Both the position numbers and the translations under genes were made by a program. This document shows positions 1 through 41,600 of a stretch of 64,000 nt of DNA, piece by piece. A model generated the notes under the pieces. It was not told the origin of the DNA. It searched no databases and saw nothing but the letters and a program-made list of their open reading frames with translations. Positions within the stretch are counted from its first letter, which is position 1. Each line of letters opens with the position of its first letter. Source of the DNA: Hermodice carunculata (Eukaryota; Annelida; Polychaeta; Eunicida; Amphinomidae); the NCBI GenBank assembly GCA_964020975.1, contig OZ026613.1:119394685-119458684 (forward strand), in the 5' to 3' direction.

Positions 1-91
1 CCGTGCTCACACGATACAGTTGTCTGTACACTTGTCACATGGTACAGATTTCAAGAGTCCACTCGGCACAGCGTGCGTGAAGCACAGGGTC
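1..91 (-). other. UBALD 3' UTR, partial
   Basis: This is the stretch downstream of the UBALD stop codon on the minus strand. It is non-coding and continues beyond the left edge of the window, so no polyadenylation signal can be assigned. Confidence 0.6.
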
Positions 92-29098
<29,007 letters not shown>

Positions 29099-29121
29099 TC
29101 AAGCTTTGATTGGTTGGCATC

Positions 29122-29130
29122 ACCGGAAGT
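29122..29130 (+). promoter_or_regulatory. ETS/GABP-type site ACCGGAAGT
   Basis: The sequence is a full match to the ETS consensus, about 130 bp upstream of the UBALD start codon and 14 bp from a reversed CCAAT box. Such sites are typical of divergent housekeeping promoters. Confidence 0.5.
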
Positions 29131-29407
29131 GGGCGAGTTTGCCTGGAAGTCTGCACGATGGAAACATTGGCTATTCCTTTAAACGGCCTTCTCCCCCCAA
29201 GACCACCACGCTCGCATTACAAATTTCTGAAATATATTCGTCATCACTGCTTGATACATTGCAACAATGCTCGATTCTTATGGTTTCACAAGATATTCCA
29301 TACAATGGAGATGAATGATGTTTACTTTTCTAACTACAATAAAATACATTCTTGTATTATTTACATCGGCATGAAATGGTGCTCAAACTCCACTCGTCAG
29401 GTGCTCG

Positions 29408-29415
29408 TGACGTCA
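29408..29415. promoter_or_regulatory. Palindromic CRE TGACGTCA
   Basis: A perfect eight-base cAMP response element lies 101 bp upstream of the MGRN1 start codon inside the shared promoter. A half site lies near the UBALD side at 29037-29042. CREB/ATF binding is inferred from the motif only. Confidence 0.55.
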
Positions 29416-29516
29416 TCAACTTATGTGTATCAGCCATAACACTTGAGAAGTCGGAAGTTGGCCACAGAGATTATTTTCATCCCTCTTTGAAAGCAAAGGT
29501 TGCCCTTGTATCAACC

Positions 29517-29604
29517 ATGGGAGCCTTAGCGAGTAGGAGAAATGCAGGAGTAGAGGAAGTGGATATCTCTAATGCAAATGCGTATAGATATCCGCCAAAA
29601 TCAG
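29517..29604 (+). CDS. MGRN1: MGRN1/RNF157 exon 1
   Basis: The exon encodes MGALASRRNAGVEE through YRYPPKS, close to human MGSILSRRIAGVEDIDI...YRYPPKSG, and ends one base into the next glycine codon at a GTACGA donor. Gly2 and Ser6 fit the N-myristoylation consensus. The same frame is open upstream to an ATG at 29352, but the family homology begins at 29517. Confidence 0.94.
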
Positions 29605-32600
29605 GTACGATATGAAAGATTCTACGTCGTTAAAATGTGACATTTAACACACATGCCATGACCAAATGAAATGCCAGGTGGTAAGGGAACAAAATGGAAC
29701 CAGTTTGTTCAATCTTGGAAGAACCCGCTAATGGTTTCTGAAAGGATTAATTTTTTTGGTGTAGAATCAGAAAATTATATCATTTGTGTTCAGTCTCCTT
29801 ACTGGCGGCATCCACCTGGAAAATTTTACAAAATAATTTGTCGATGCTAATTTTGTGAATGCCTGGTCTCCACAGACTCCAGTTAGCATTCTCACAGGGA
29901 TAAGCCATGAATGCCTAGCACCATAATGCATAGACAAGAGCCATGGATAGGTGTGATTAATTCCCCACTGTGTAGTGACCTGGCTGGTTGAGGCCAAGGC
30001 AAGGTGTACAAAGGAGAACAGATCATGTCACAGAACAGATGTATCCAAGGAGGGATTCCTAGTACACATTGTTTCCATTAGGAATTTTTTCCGGGGGTCA
30101 CCAGATGAAAAATTGAGGAATCGGCCACATGGACCAGAAAGACTAAGTGATTCACAAACTCCCTCAATGAATGCCACTCAAACATAAAATTCTCAGTCAC
30201 ATCCAGTGACGAGAAAATCAGCACCTTGGATACAATGGTGTGCTTTGATGAAACACAAACACTGTACACGAAGCCTACAGATACCCATATGTATCTACAT
30301 TATGCAATAAAATGGACACCATAGGTGTGGTCTCCAGTACCCAAACTGGGCGTATATACACTACACCCAGGGGTGGCTCTTGTAGACATAACAACTTAGT
30401 CTATCTGTTGACTTATGATGCATGTCACAGACAATATGTGGGTCAAACTTATCGACCCCTGATGCATAGGCTAAGCCCGGTAAGGAAACATTTCTATTGC
30501 ATCAACAAAGGGGATATCAACCAACCTCTTGGCAGACATTTCACCAGGCCGGATCACAATGACCTTACTCTTAAGGTCCAGATCCTGGAACACATCCCCA
30601 TCCCACCTGAGCTGAGGACAACAGAATTACTCGGGTTGAAAAGAGGGTCTTACTGGACCCACCAGCTATGCACTATGGAACCCTTCGGTCTCAGTATGAT
30701 GGGGAAATAGACGAACTTGCTCAGTCTCATGCTGAAATTTAATTTTTTTTTGTCTATTTCCCTGTGGACATCACACACCATCTCTAACAGATATGACATA
30801 GTCTGTCATGTAACAGTAGCCTAAGATTTCCTTCATGTAATCTCATGAAAACTTTTTATGCAATTTAGCATAATGAAACACTTCACACTTACGCAATCCT
30901 GCATAATGAAATATTTTATGATTCCCAGAGAAGAACATGTTTCTAGGACCCTTCCCTGAGGAACTGCTCTCTGTTTTCTCCCCTTCCTAGCAACATATTC
31001 CGGCCAAGGGGATCAAATATTCAGGCAACAAAACTACATGATCCGATGAGTAACTGTACCCATTGGTGGCTCATGCACGGCAAATATGAACGTTTCATTC
31101 TGGATGGACCATTTTAACCCCAAAGTTCTGCCTACAAATTTCGATGTAAACTCATGCACTTCTTTGACACGATGTTCAATAGGGATTTCATTCATAAGCT
31201 GTTCAACATTGACTTCGAACTTTGCAAGTTCAAAGTAGGCAGTCTGCAATACCGCTGGGGCGCCCAGCCTGATTTTACTCATGCTAGCTTTATCCAGGGA
31301 GGAGTGCACCATGTCACCTACGTACATAGACTTTCAGATAGCATCCCTAATTAAAAGGTCAAGATATGGGTGATATAATACAGCTTTTCTTGAAGCATAC
31401 GCACTGCTACTTGCACTCTATACAAACCCAAAAAGATGGCTAGACGTGACCGTATGAACTACTTCGCCCTTGTCACACCATAAAAAACGTAGGGTGTCAC
31501 GATCACGTGGGGAAACAGCAACTTAGTGGTACATCCCGCTGATGTCATTTTGCAACGTATATTGATGTAAACAAAAGCGCAAAAGCATGGGAACCAAATT
31601 GTTTATCAAATCCGGGCTATGTAAACATCATTCATAGAGAAACCGGCCTTCAAACCGTGCAGCCAGTCACACACAGTTTGTCAGTTTTATTTTGGTTTTG
31701 TACACAGTGATGTGGGAAATACCAGATGCATTCAGCTGGATGAACCTCATCAGGCGGCACCACCTCTGCACAGTTGAATGTATTGAGTGTTTTTCTTTAT
31801 CATATCTGTCCAACTAGTTGTCACATTTGAGCTTTCCAAGCAAATTCTGCAAGCACTTTTCTGCGACAACAAAATTGTTTGGTAACTTCTCATTAGAATC
31901 TTTCCAGAGAATGGGAAGTGCATCATGCCCATCAGTAAGCTTGCATTCTTTGTCCCACAGGTCAACAACCCACTTATCCTCAACAGACATGCCTGTCTGA
32001 TCTAACCCTTGGTTTTCCATTTCCCATAACTTATATCATGTATGGGGTATGAATTTGGGGAAGATAAAACTTGGGACTGTAGCACAAAAAATTTGCACAC
32101 ACAGTAGTATATGCGATATTGTAAGAAGGCATTTTCCCATTAAGAACCCATCCAAAGTTGTATTTCACAGCAAATGAGTGGGACTGGTCTACCCTTTCTG
32201 ACATCCAACAGTATGACACAATCAGCATTGTCTTGGCCAATAAGCATATCAATGCCGGACGAGTCAAACTCCATAGCAAGATTCAAGCCTTCAAGATGAG
32301 GATAATCCTCTAGCTTGAATAAGTCCACAGGTGGAACCGACACCGGGAGTTCAATAAAAACTTTCATTCTGGACATGACAAGAGATTGGCCATCATCCGA
32401 TACTTTAGCAGACACCTGCTTCGATTTCACACTTTTACTCCCAGGCATGGTACACAAGTTATATTCAAATTGTCTGACCAGTCAACTATAAGTGATCAAC
32501 CAAACTGTGAGTGACAAATGTGCTAGAACTGAATGTATCAATTGCAGCTTTGACATTAACTATGACCATGACCTCTGGCAAAAAACAATCGCCAGAGCTA

Positions 32601-35600
32601 ATGGCATGTCATGTTGCACCTGTGTCTGTGTGTAGAAAAGCAGAATGTTTCTTTTGACTGATGAAACACATGTTTTTTGTAGTGCAGTTTTCCACAAAGT
32701 GATTGTCACATAAGCAACTGGCACATAATATATGCAAGCAGACAAACGAAATCGGATCTGCTACTTTTAACGCTTTAAAGCGGGGACTATGCATTATGCT
32801 TTGTGATTCCTTGCACAACTTACAAGGAGGGTATGTAGTGTTGCACTGACTGTCATTATTTGGTTGTAAGTTTGCATTGACACACAAGTTATCTGCCCCC
32901 TGCACAGGTGAGCTATTTTGTGTTTTGTTACCTGCAGGTGACTGTTTATGTGCAGTTTTTTTTACCTCAGCTGACTTGTCAGTCAGCTGAGGTTTTTTGA
33001 GGGTCTGTCGTCCGTGGTCCGTCCGTCGTCCACAATTCACATTTTCGACTTCTTCTTAAAACCTGTCAGCCAGATTCACTTCAAACTTGGTGGAGATGTG
33101 CCTTGGGTGGGTCTCTACTAAGTTTGTCCAAATGGTCATGGTCGAGTGATTTTTGGATTTTTAATGAATTTTTTTGTTCTTTTTTGGGTAAATCTTCAAA
33201 AATCTTCTTCTCCGAAACCACTCACCCAATTGCTTTGATATCACACAGGAACACTCCCTGGGACACGTAGTTCTTAATTTGTTCACCAGGTGGCGTTGCA
33301 ATTTTTTCCTAAATTTTTATGAATTTTTGTGTGTTATAGCTATTTTCGACTTCTTCTCCAGAACCATCATTCAGATTAAGCTGAAACATGGTGGATATGT
33401 TCCTTGTAGAAGGGTCAAACAAAGTTGTTCACTATGTGGGAATGCTGCGGAATCCTGATTTTTAACGATTTTTTCAATTCGGGTACTTGTCGGTCAATGC
33501 AGCTTTCCTATTGATTACTATGGAATTCAATGGGCATTCTAATGCTAATTCACATTTTTGACTTCTTCTCCAAAACCCTCATCCAGATTAACTTCAAACT
33601 TGGTGGCAATGTACCTTGGGTGGGTTTCTACCAATTTTGTTCACGTGGTCATGCTCCAGTGATTTTTGGATTTTTAATGAATTTTTTTGGACAAATCTTA
33701 AAAAATCTTCTTCCCCGAAACTGCTTACCCAAATGCTTTGATATCACACAGGAAGACATCTAGGGACTCTTTGTTGTTAATTTGTTCACCAGGTGGCGCT
33801 GCAGTTTTTTTCTAATTTTTTTTTTGAATTTTTGTGTGTTATAGATATTTTCGACTTCTCCTCCAGAACCGTCACTCAGATTAAGCTTACACTTGGTGGA
33901 TATGTTCCTAATGGAAGGGCCAAACAAAGTTGTTCACTGTGTGGGAATGCTGCGGATTCCTGATTTTTAATGATTTTTTCATGTCGGCTCCTTTGGGGTA
34001 AATGCAACTTTCCTATTGATTACCATGTAAGTCAATGGGCATTCTAATGCTAATTTACATTTTCGACTTCTTCTCCAAATCCATCATCCAGATTTACTTC
34101 AAACTTGGTAGCAATGTACCTTGGGTGGGTGTCTACCAGGTTTGTTCCAATGGTCATGTTCCAATGAATTTGGATTTTTTTATGATTTTTTTTTCAAAAA
34201 TCTCTACAAAAGTTTTAATAGGAAAACTTAACATGGGAATTTCTTGTAATGGTCATAACTTTAATAATATTGACCAGATTTACTTCAAACTTGGTGGGGA
34301 TGTGCCTTAGGTGGATCTCTACCAGTGTTCAAATGGTCACGCTCTATTGATTTTTGGATTTTTTATGAATTTTTTTGTTTTTCGGGGGGCAAACCTTCAA
34401 AATTCTTCTCCTCTGAAACCACTCGCCCAATTGCTTTGATATCGTACATAGACACTCCCGGGGACCTCTAGTTCCCAATTTGTTCACCAGGTGGCGCTGC
34501 AATTTTTTTTATCAATTTTTTGTATGGTTTTGCTATTTTTCACTTGTTCTCAGAACCATCCCTCAGATTAAGCTGAAATGTGATGGATATATTGTTGTGG
34601 AAGGGTCAAACAGTTGTTTACTAGGTGGCACTGCTTTGGATTCCTGATTTTTAAGGATTTTCAATTCGGGTACTTATCGTTCAATGCAGCTTTCCTATTG
34701 ATTACTATGTAAGTCAATGGGCATTCTAATGCTAATTCACAGGACAACTGACAGGATATTTACTGTTTACTTGATAACTTGAGATCTGTTTTGAGTTAGC
34801 TACACATGTTAATTATTCTGTATGAAGGTCATGCTGAGACAGTACATGAATGACCTTGACCTCGTTTCTGGGGTCACAGTGCAACATACATGAATTTTAC
34901 TCTTCATTATAACTTGAGAATTACTTGAACTTTGATGTTGCACATGTAGGTGTTCTTCTATAAAGGTCAGACTTACTCAGAACATGGTGTCCTTGATCCT
35001 TTCCCAAGTTCATAGAGCTGCAAGTGTGATGAATGTCAAGATCAGCTGAGGCACGGGCTGTTCACACAGCCCTCTTGTTACATCATGGTTATGCTACAAG
35101 GGTTAACCTCATCTTCCTCATTCAGCATAGCATGAGAAATGATTGACTTTCTGAGCTCAACTTGAGTACATGTATAACAAGACCATATGGGATCAGACAT
35201 TTCTGATCAAATAACTTCAATAAATTCTATGAAATCTTGAAACTTCACTTATATGTCAGAGTTGCGTTAAGGTTTCATAATTTCTTTTTCGCCATTTGTT
35301 TTGAGTGAAATTCCTCAACCTGGAAACAATATCAACAATAACAGCTTGTGAATAGACTTCCGATAATGCATGAACTTTTTCCAACACATGTGAAGCAATC
35401 CTCAACCCATGACTGAATGTGTGCGTATCACTGGGCATCTTGACAGGTTTAGATTTGCAGGAGGACTTTATAATGCTTTCTGTGACTACTTGATTTTGAG
35501 CCAAAAAGATCTTTGAGCATTTTCAACGCAAAATCATAACCAGCTTGACCCCCAATAATGGACGAACCAATAATGGCGTCCTGGGTGTCACCTGTAGTAT

Positions 35601-38600
35601 ACTGCAGCAGGTGTGTGCGATTTTGATCTGGGTCATCACAAAATTTAATCGCATTCACCTCAAAAGACTTGATGAAACCATGATGTACACATAAAATGCA
35701 ATACTGTTTTGACCTGTATCATGCAAGAAGGTACATCGTGTACCTGTATGAACTGGCAGATCCCAGTATCAGCCATAGCAAAATTAGTCACTCTTGCCAA
35801 AATAACAACTTTGAATTAGTGCTTTCAATAGTCAAAGTTTGGTTGTGCAAACACACAATGAGCTGGAGACAAGGAATCATCATCCTACTTATAAATAAAG
35901 TATTCTGTGTCCCCACAAGTGATAGTTGGATGGAGGGAGGGATGGATAGATAGACGTACAGCCGGCAGGAAGTACAGGACAGGCAGGGCAGGGCAGGGCA
36001 GTGCTGGACAGGCAGGGCAGGGCAGTGCTGGACAGGCAGGCAGACAATATGGTCACTGCTGGCAGAATCAGGCACAGGTAACCCAGACAGGTCCCACTAT
36101 AAAGCCTTTGAGCAGTTCAGCGGTCACTACATGCAGAGAGCCATACACATTCAAGTCCCTTGGATCAGCCAGGATTTTCTCGTCACACAGAAAGTGAGGA
36201 CCATAACTACGTGGCTGTTGACGCTCAACTAAGATCCATACTTCTCCGTCAGTATGCCAAGACAATGGTAGTCATCTTTGAGTATTAGTTGGATCAAAGA
36301 ATTTTGCAGGGAAATAAACATACAATTAATGCTAGCTGTAAACCCCGCCCACAATAATCATGGTGGCATGTTGCCTTTAATGGGATATGTCTTTGATGTG
36401 GGTGTGTAATCAGTCAGTTACGAGTCTTAAGGTGCTCCCGAGACCTGGGCTGTCTTTGTGTGGGAAGAGAGTAGGGCACTGTAAACTTGTGTCAATGACA
36501 AAGGGCACTTGGTGTCAGTCCCTGGAAGGTATGCATTGAGAAAACGCAACTAGGGGAGTTACTCTGCAGATTTCAGTGACTGCGCTTTGGTATGAGAGGC
36601 TGGTTTCATGTGGAAAATTCTCTGTGGAGAAAGAAGTTATTAAACACTTCTCTTTTAAAATATGTCATGCTGAGTTTTTTTTTTTCCTGTGACCTGACAT
36701 GGCTTGAGTTCCGACTGGAATTTTTGTAAAATATCTGTCGACTGTAATTTTGCACAGGTAATTCAAATATTTGTGTTAACAGAGTCGACCCATATACAAT
36801 GTGGTGCCAGAGATGAAAGGTCAGTACTGTAATATTTTGAAAAGTATAAAAAGCACTATTTGTTTTGTTTGTCATTTGTATGCACAGGCCAAGCACAGAC
36901 TTGACATATTACTGTGCATGTGAATCAAATGACCCTAAAAGCTGTGCAGTGGATTTTGTGTGTGTTGTGCCGGGCTGAGTGTATTATGAAGGCAGCACAG
37001 TGCTGAAGTCAGGACTCGATTGGCCCGGAGGACAGTTTACAGTTAGAGCCATCTGATTCTGGTGTTAAGAAGTTATGACTGCCAAAATATGAAGTCTTAT
37101 GATCTAGGTTACAGTGACCCCTAAGTCTGATCAGTCAGTCTTAAGTCTTATGTTTCTAGACTTTCATCAAATTTGTGAAGGAGGAGATGATGATAGTTAG
37201 TATTGAACATCAATACGAAAGTAGACATGGGGGTTTCTTTTGGTGTTGTTGATTTTGAATTTGAGTGACCTTGAAAGGTTAAACTGACAAATTGGCATAC
37301 ATTGTGGAGATAGTAGATTGCAGGCAAAATGTTACCATTTAAGGAAGTACCTGTGTGATTTCCTTAGTGTTTTTTTTTTTTTTTTTGAATGACTGAGATG
37401 AAACTGACATACTGGCTCATATTTTGATACCATCAAACTTAAGATGAACTAAACCTTTCAGCAAACACATAATACAGTACATTTATAGACCAGTACAGTC
37501 TGCACTTGCAGAAGCAGCAGATTGCAGTCAACAGACCACTGGAACATCATAATCCGCTTGTTAAGATTTCATAAATGTGTTTCAAATAATAAAAAAAAAA
37601 ACACTTCTGTGTTCTTAATGACCACATGACTTGTTCTTCAATATTTGGGGATGATGTGTCGATAGGACACATACATATTGATTTCCTGCCGTAACTGCAT
37701 ACCTGGTTGTCTTGGTAACGGTAGTCTCACCTTAAGAGATATGGGTTGTCTTAGTAACTATAGTCTCACCTCAAGAGATATGGGTTGTCTTAGTAACCAT
37801 AGTCTCACCTGAGGAGATAATGGGTTATTTTAATAACCATAGTCTCACCTCAAGAGATACTGGCTGTCTTAGTATCTATAGCCTCACCTCATGAGATACA
37901 GGTTATTTTAGCATCCGTAGCCTCACCTCATTAGATACAGGTTGTCTTACAATAACCATAGCCTCACCTCATGAGATACAGGTTGTCTTAGCATCCATAG
38001 CCTCACTTCATGAGATACGGGTAGTCTTAGTAACCATAGCCTCACCTCATGAGATATGGGCCGCTGCCTGTCAGGCCAGCAGGAAATTACAATTCTTCAA
38101 TTACTGGATATGACTTTGGCATTTATTGACTTAAATTTCTCTAAAAAAAAGTGTTTATTTTGTGAGAAAGGGGTATCTAGCCCTGTCTGTGACAGTGATA
38201 AGCACATGTGTCATCCATGATTGACAGGTGTCAACCCTGTGCTTTGTGGCAGGAAACCAAAATGCTTGTCTCATATTAGAAAACCGTCAGTGCAGCTTAG
38301 CCATACAAGGTACTCGTGTGCCAGAGTTGAGCAGGATCTGTCCATGAAATATTGTACCAACAAACTTTGACTTAAAGTATGAACAGATCACCTAAAATGA
38401 AAAAGGCCAGGTGGAAAAGTGAATAGAAGGTCCCATGAAAGAAATCGATGCCAGGACACAGTAGATTATACTGTAACACAATGTCTTCACCTCAAAATGA
38501 TGGACTGTGCTCCTGTTGTGAAGAAGGAGAAGGGGTGAGGTCAGCGCTGGGTATCAGTGCCAGACCCTGATATATCTGCTAGTCTTTTTATTGGAAAATT

Positions 38601-41600
38601 ATGGGCAGCACTGACCTTCGGCTGGCTTTGAGAGACACTGCGATGAACAATGACAAGCCCCTTTCACCCTTGGCAACTGACGAACCACCCAAAGACATGA
38701 ACCTACCTGAAATTTGAAGTATCAGGGAAAGGTAAAATTTGATAGGTTTACACTGTCCTTGTATTTACACACAAACCTTGCTATATGAACAGGGACTTCT
38801 CTGACCAGTTGTCAGTCAAATGCTTAGCTTCTTGACTTGAGCTAAAGAAACAGTGAGTGGGTAATATATTTTGAAATGAATTATTAAAGGGTCCTGTCAG
38901 AATCTTTTGTAACTTATGTTTGTATTTTCAATTTTGGCATCAGCAATTTGAAATCCAGATGAGCGTCCCATTAACTTGTGCATACGTTCAAATATTTACC
39001 TGCGGTACCCGAAGAATAATAGTGATGAAAGAGTGGCATGAAATATTTTCATTCAACGAAAACATCTTTTTTCTCTCCTAGGCTCCTACTTTGGCAGTCA
39101 TTTTATCATGGGAGGCGAGCGGTTTGACACCATTCAGCCAGAGGCCTATTTATTTGGCGACAATGAGGACCTCAACTTCCTTGGAAACCGACCTATGCCA
39201 GTAAGAATTGCTAATCTATTGAGTAGAACACCTCCTATGATTGATTCATTGTGGATGTTGCACTTCAAAACAGCTACATGTATGTAAAAAGTGGACTACA
39301 GGTATATCAATAAGGCTCGCTGTCTTCAGTCATAGTCACCGGTTGCGTCTCAGTTGCATGGTGTAGCCTGAGCTGGAGTAGTGGTAATGCTCATCAGATG
39401 GAGGTCTGTAGTGACTGCCAGTGATGCTTTCATTTGTATTTTGTACCTGAAGAATAACAAAACAAAAAATAGTAATTCTCACATAAAAACCAACTTTTAT
39501 TCATGAACATAAGTGTTGCTGATGAGGAGAAGGCAGACCTGTGTTTAGTGTATGAGTTTTAAAAAAATGGTCATGAATAATTCTACATGCGAGACAGATT
39601 GAAAATAGTTGGAAGAAAGAATAGTTAATAATCTTAAGGAAGTCTTTCATGAACAACTTGATTATTGTTTTTAATGAAAGCAAGGCAGCAATCAATTCCA
39701 GTCAAACAAAGATTGCTGGAATGCATATTGATGAATCCATTTCATTGCCGTAAATTCTTCACTTTCTAAAATAACATGTTGTTGTTTTCAGTTTCCATAT
39801 CCACCTCCTACAGGACATGAACCAACCAAGATGCTGAAAAGTTTGGTCAACATACGCAAAGATTCAGTCAGATTTGTCAAGTAAGCACTATGCACGTTTA
39901 AAGTTTGCGTTGGAAAAGTCATGAAGGCTTCTCACCCAATCAATTAGAACTACTATCATAGGTGTTAAAAACACTTTAAAATTCATTTTTAAGCACTGTA
40001 GTAACGCTAAGGACACGGGATTTTACATGTTGAGATGGAATAAGGCTAACAATACCAAATATATCACATCTGTATCAAATATGGAAGATTGATATTGCAT
40101 AATATGGGTGAATTTCATGATTTTTAGCCTTGGGGACTGGTAGAGGCTGCAACACTTATCAAATGGTAGTGGTAGAGGATCCAGTTTGTGAACGGTTGTT
40201 AGCACTTCTCAAAAGTGGGCAAGTCCAGGCCTTGTACATGTGGACCATAAGAAATATGTTATGTCATTTTAAATTGATTGTCACATGTTCTGCTGATGGC
40301 ACAAAACCGAAAGTAAAACACTTTGTCCATGTAAAATCTGAAATCCAAGCTTCAGTGAAATACTTCACATGGAAAACATGCAAAAGTCCCACTGAAAATG
40401 AATACATTGACAGCAACCAGAACATTGAGTGATTGAGTCTATCTTTACTGGGGGAAAATAAGTGAAGCTGTGTTTGATAAAAATTAGTTGTCACTTTTTC
40501 AGGGTTTTGGATGAGACCAATGAGAATACTATCAATGAAAACCAGGAGCGCACTGACACTGACACTGACAGTACAGAATCAAAAGTTGACAGTCCAGAAT
40601 CAAACCCGGAAACCCCAGCGCCCCCAGCTGTAAAATACAACGTTGAGTTTACCTTTGATACGGACGTCCGATGTGCAATCACTATCTACTATTTTGCCAC
40701 AGAAGAGATTACAAATGGTGTTGCTATGTAAGTAATACACTGCCTGTGGCATTGCTATATGTATGTAAGATGTGTAAAGCTTTGCTGTGTAAAGTCATAT
40801 ACATATAGAATTACTATGTGTCATTGATGTGTGAGTAATATACATGTGGCATTGCTGTATGAGCAATATACATGTGGCCATGCTGTACGAGCAATATACA
40901 CGTGGCCTTGCTGTATGAGCAATATACATGTGGCCTTGCTGTATGCTGTATGAGCAATATGCTGTATTGTTTTTATTAAGCACACAATGTGCTTACAAAA
41001 AGAGCATAAAAAGAAAAACACACACCAGGTGGCAGACTAGTTGTGGGCCTGAGACTTCTTATAATATAAACATACCATCAAAGACAGTAAGGGTATCATT
41101 TTATGAAAAACAGGGTTGGTGTCTTTAATTGGGTGTTGATAAATAATTCCACAACTTCATACCTGGATTTCTGTGTCTCTCTCCTGATATTACTATGTGT
41201 ACCGCAGGTCCTTGGCTATACGATTTCAAAGAAGAGTGCAAGTTTAAGCTTGTGTCTATACATTCAATTCCCATTTAAAATAGAGATAAGAAGTGCTGTC
41301 TTTGTCAATATTTTGACAAAAATACCCTTCTAGAAGAAAAAATGACAAGGCCTAGTGGCTGCAATGGGAGAGGTTGTAGTTCGACCGGTTTTGTACTGAT
41401 GTACTGGTGAGGAACTGAAAAGCTAACCACTGGGGGCCTGTATTTAAAGGCATGCTTGACTTTCCGTCATCACATCATACAAGTGCCTTGTGATGATGTG
41501 AAGCGAAGACGTGCATTGACAGTGGTGTGGTTACCATCGCTTGTGAATTTGTCTGGAAAGACGGGGACCCTCCAAATAAGGAGAAGTCAGTTAGTGTACC

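Larger units (their letters stand above)
31030..35670 (-). mobile_element. BEL/Pao LTR retrotransposon fossil
   Basis: Along the minus strand the pieces appear in the family order: a Gag segment (about 35658-35256, with AGYDFALKMLKDLFG-type residues), a zinc-knuckle region (about 32960-32609, CKLCKESQS and following), a protease-like segment (about 32457-32140, with IDMLIGQDNADC) and reverse-transcriptase segments (about 32020-31750 and 31327-31034, KFVGRTLGLKWSIQNETFIF). A Helentron-like element interrupts it between Gag and the knuckle. I could not place LTRs. The element is clearly broken in several places and old. It lies antisense to MGRN1. Confidence 0.75.
29605..39081 (+). other. MGRN1: MGRN1/RNF157 intron 1, 9.5 kb
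   Basis: This intron carries all the retroelement fossils of the window (Penelope-like, BEL/Pao) and the Helentron-like insertion, listed separately. 29605-30120, 36050-37690 and 38065-39081 show no gene or clear repeat to my eye. Confidence 0.85.

Noticed and set aside
36068-36265. Minus-strand frame with LADPRDLNVYG, faintly like a BEL/Pao segment
   Set aside because: The resemblance is too short, and it lies on the wrong side of the Gag piece for that part of the element.
41450-41520. Imperfect TCATCACATCA/TGATGATGTGA hairpin as a miRNA candidate
   Set aside because: The stem is short and mismatched, with no second copy or conservation evidence available.
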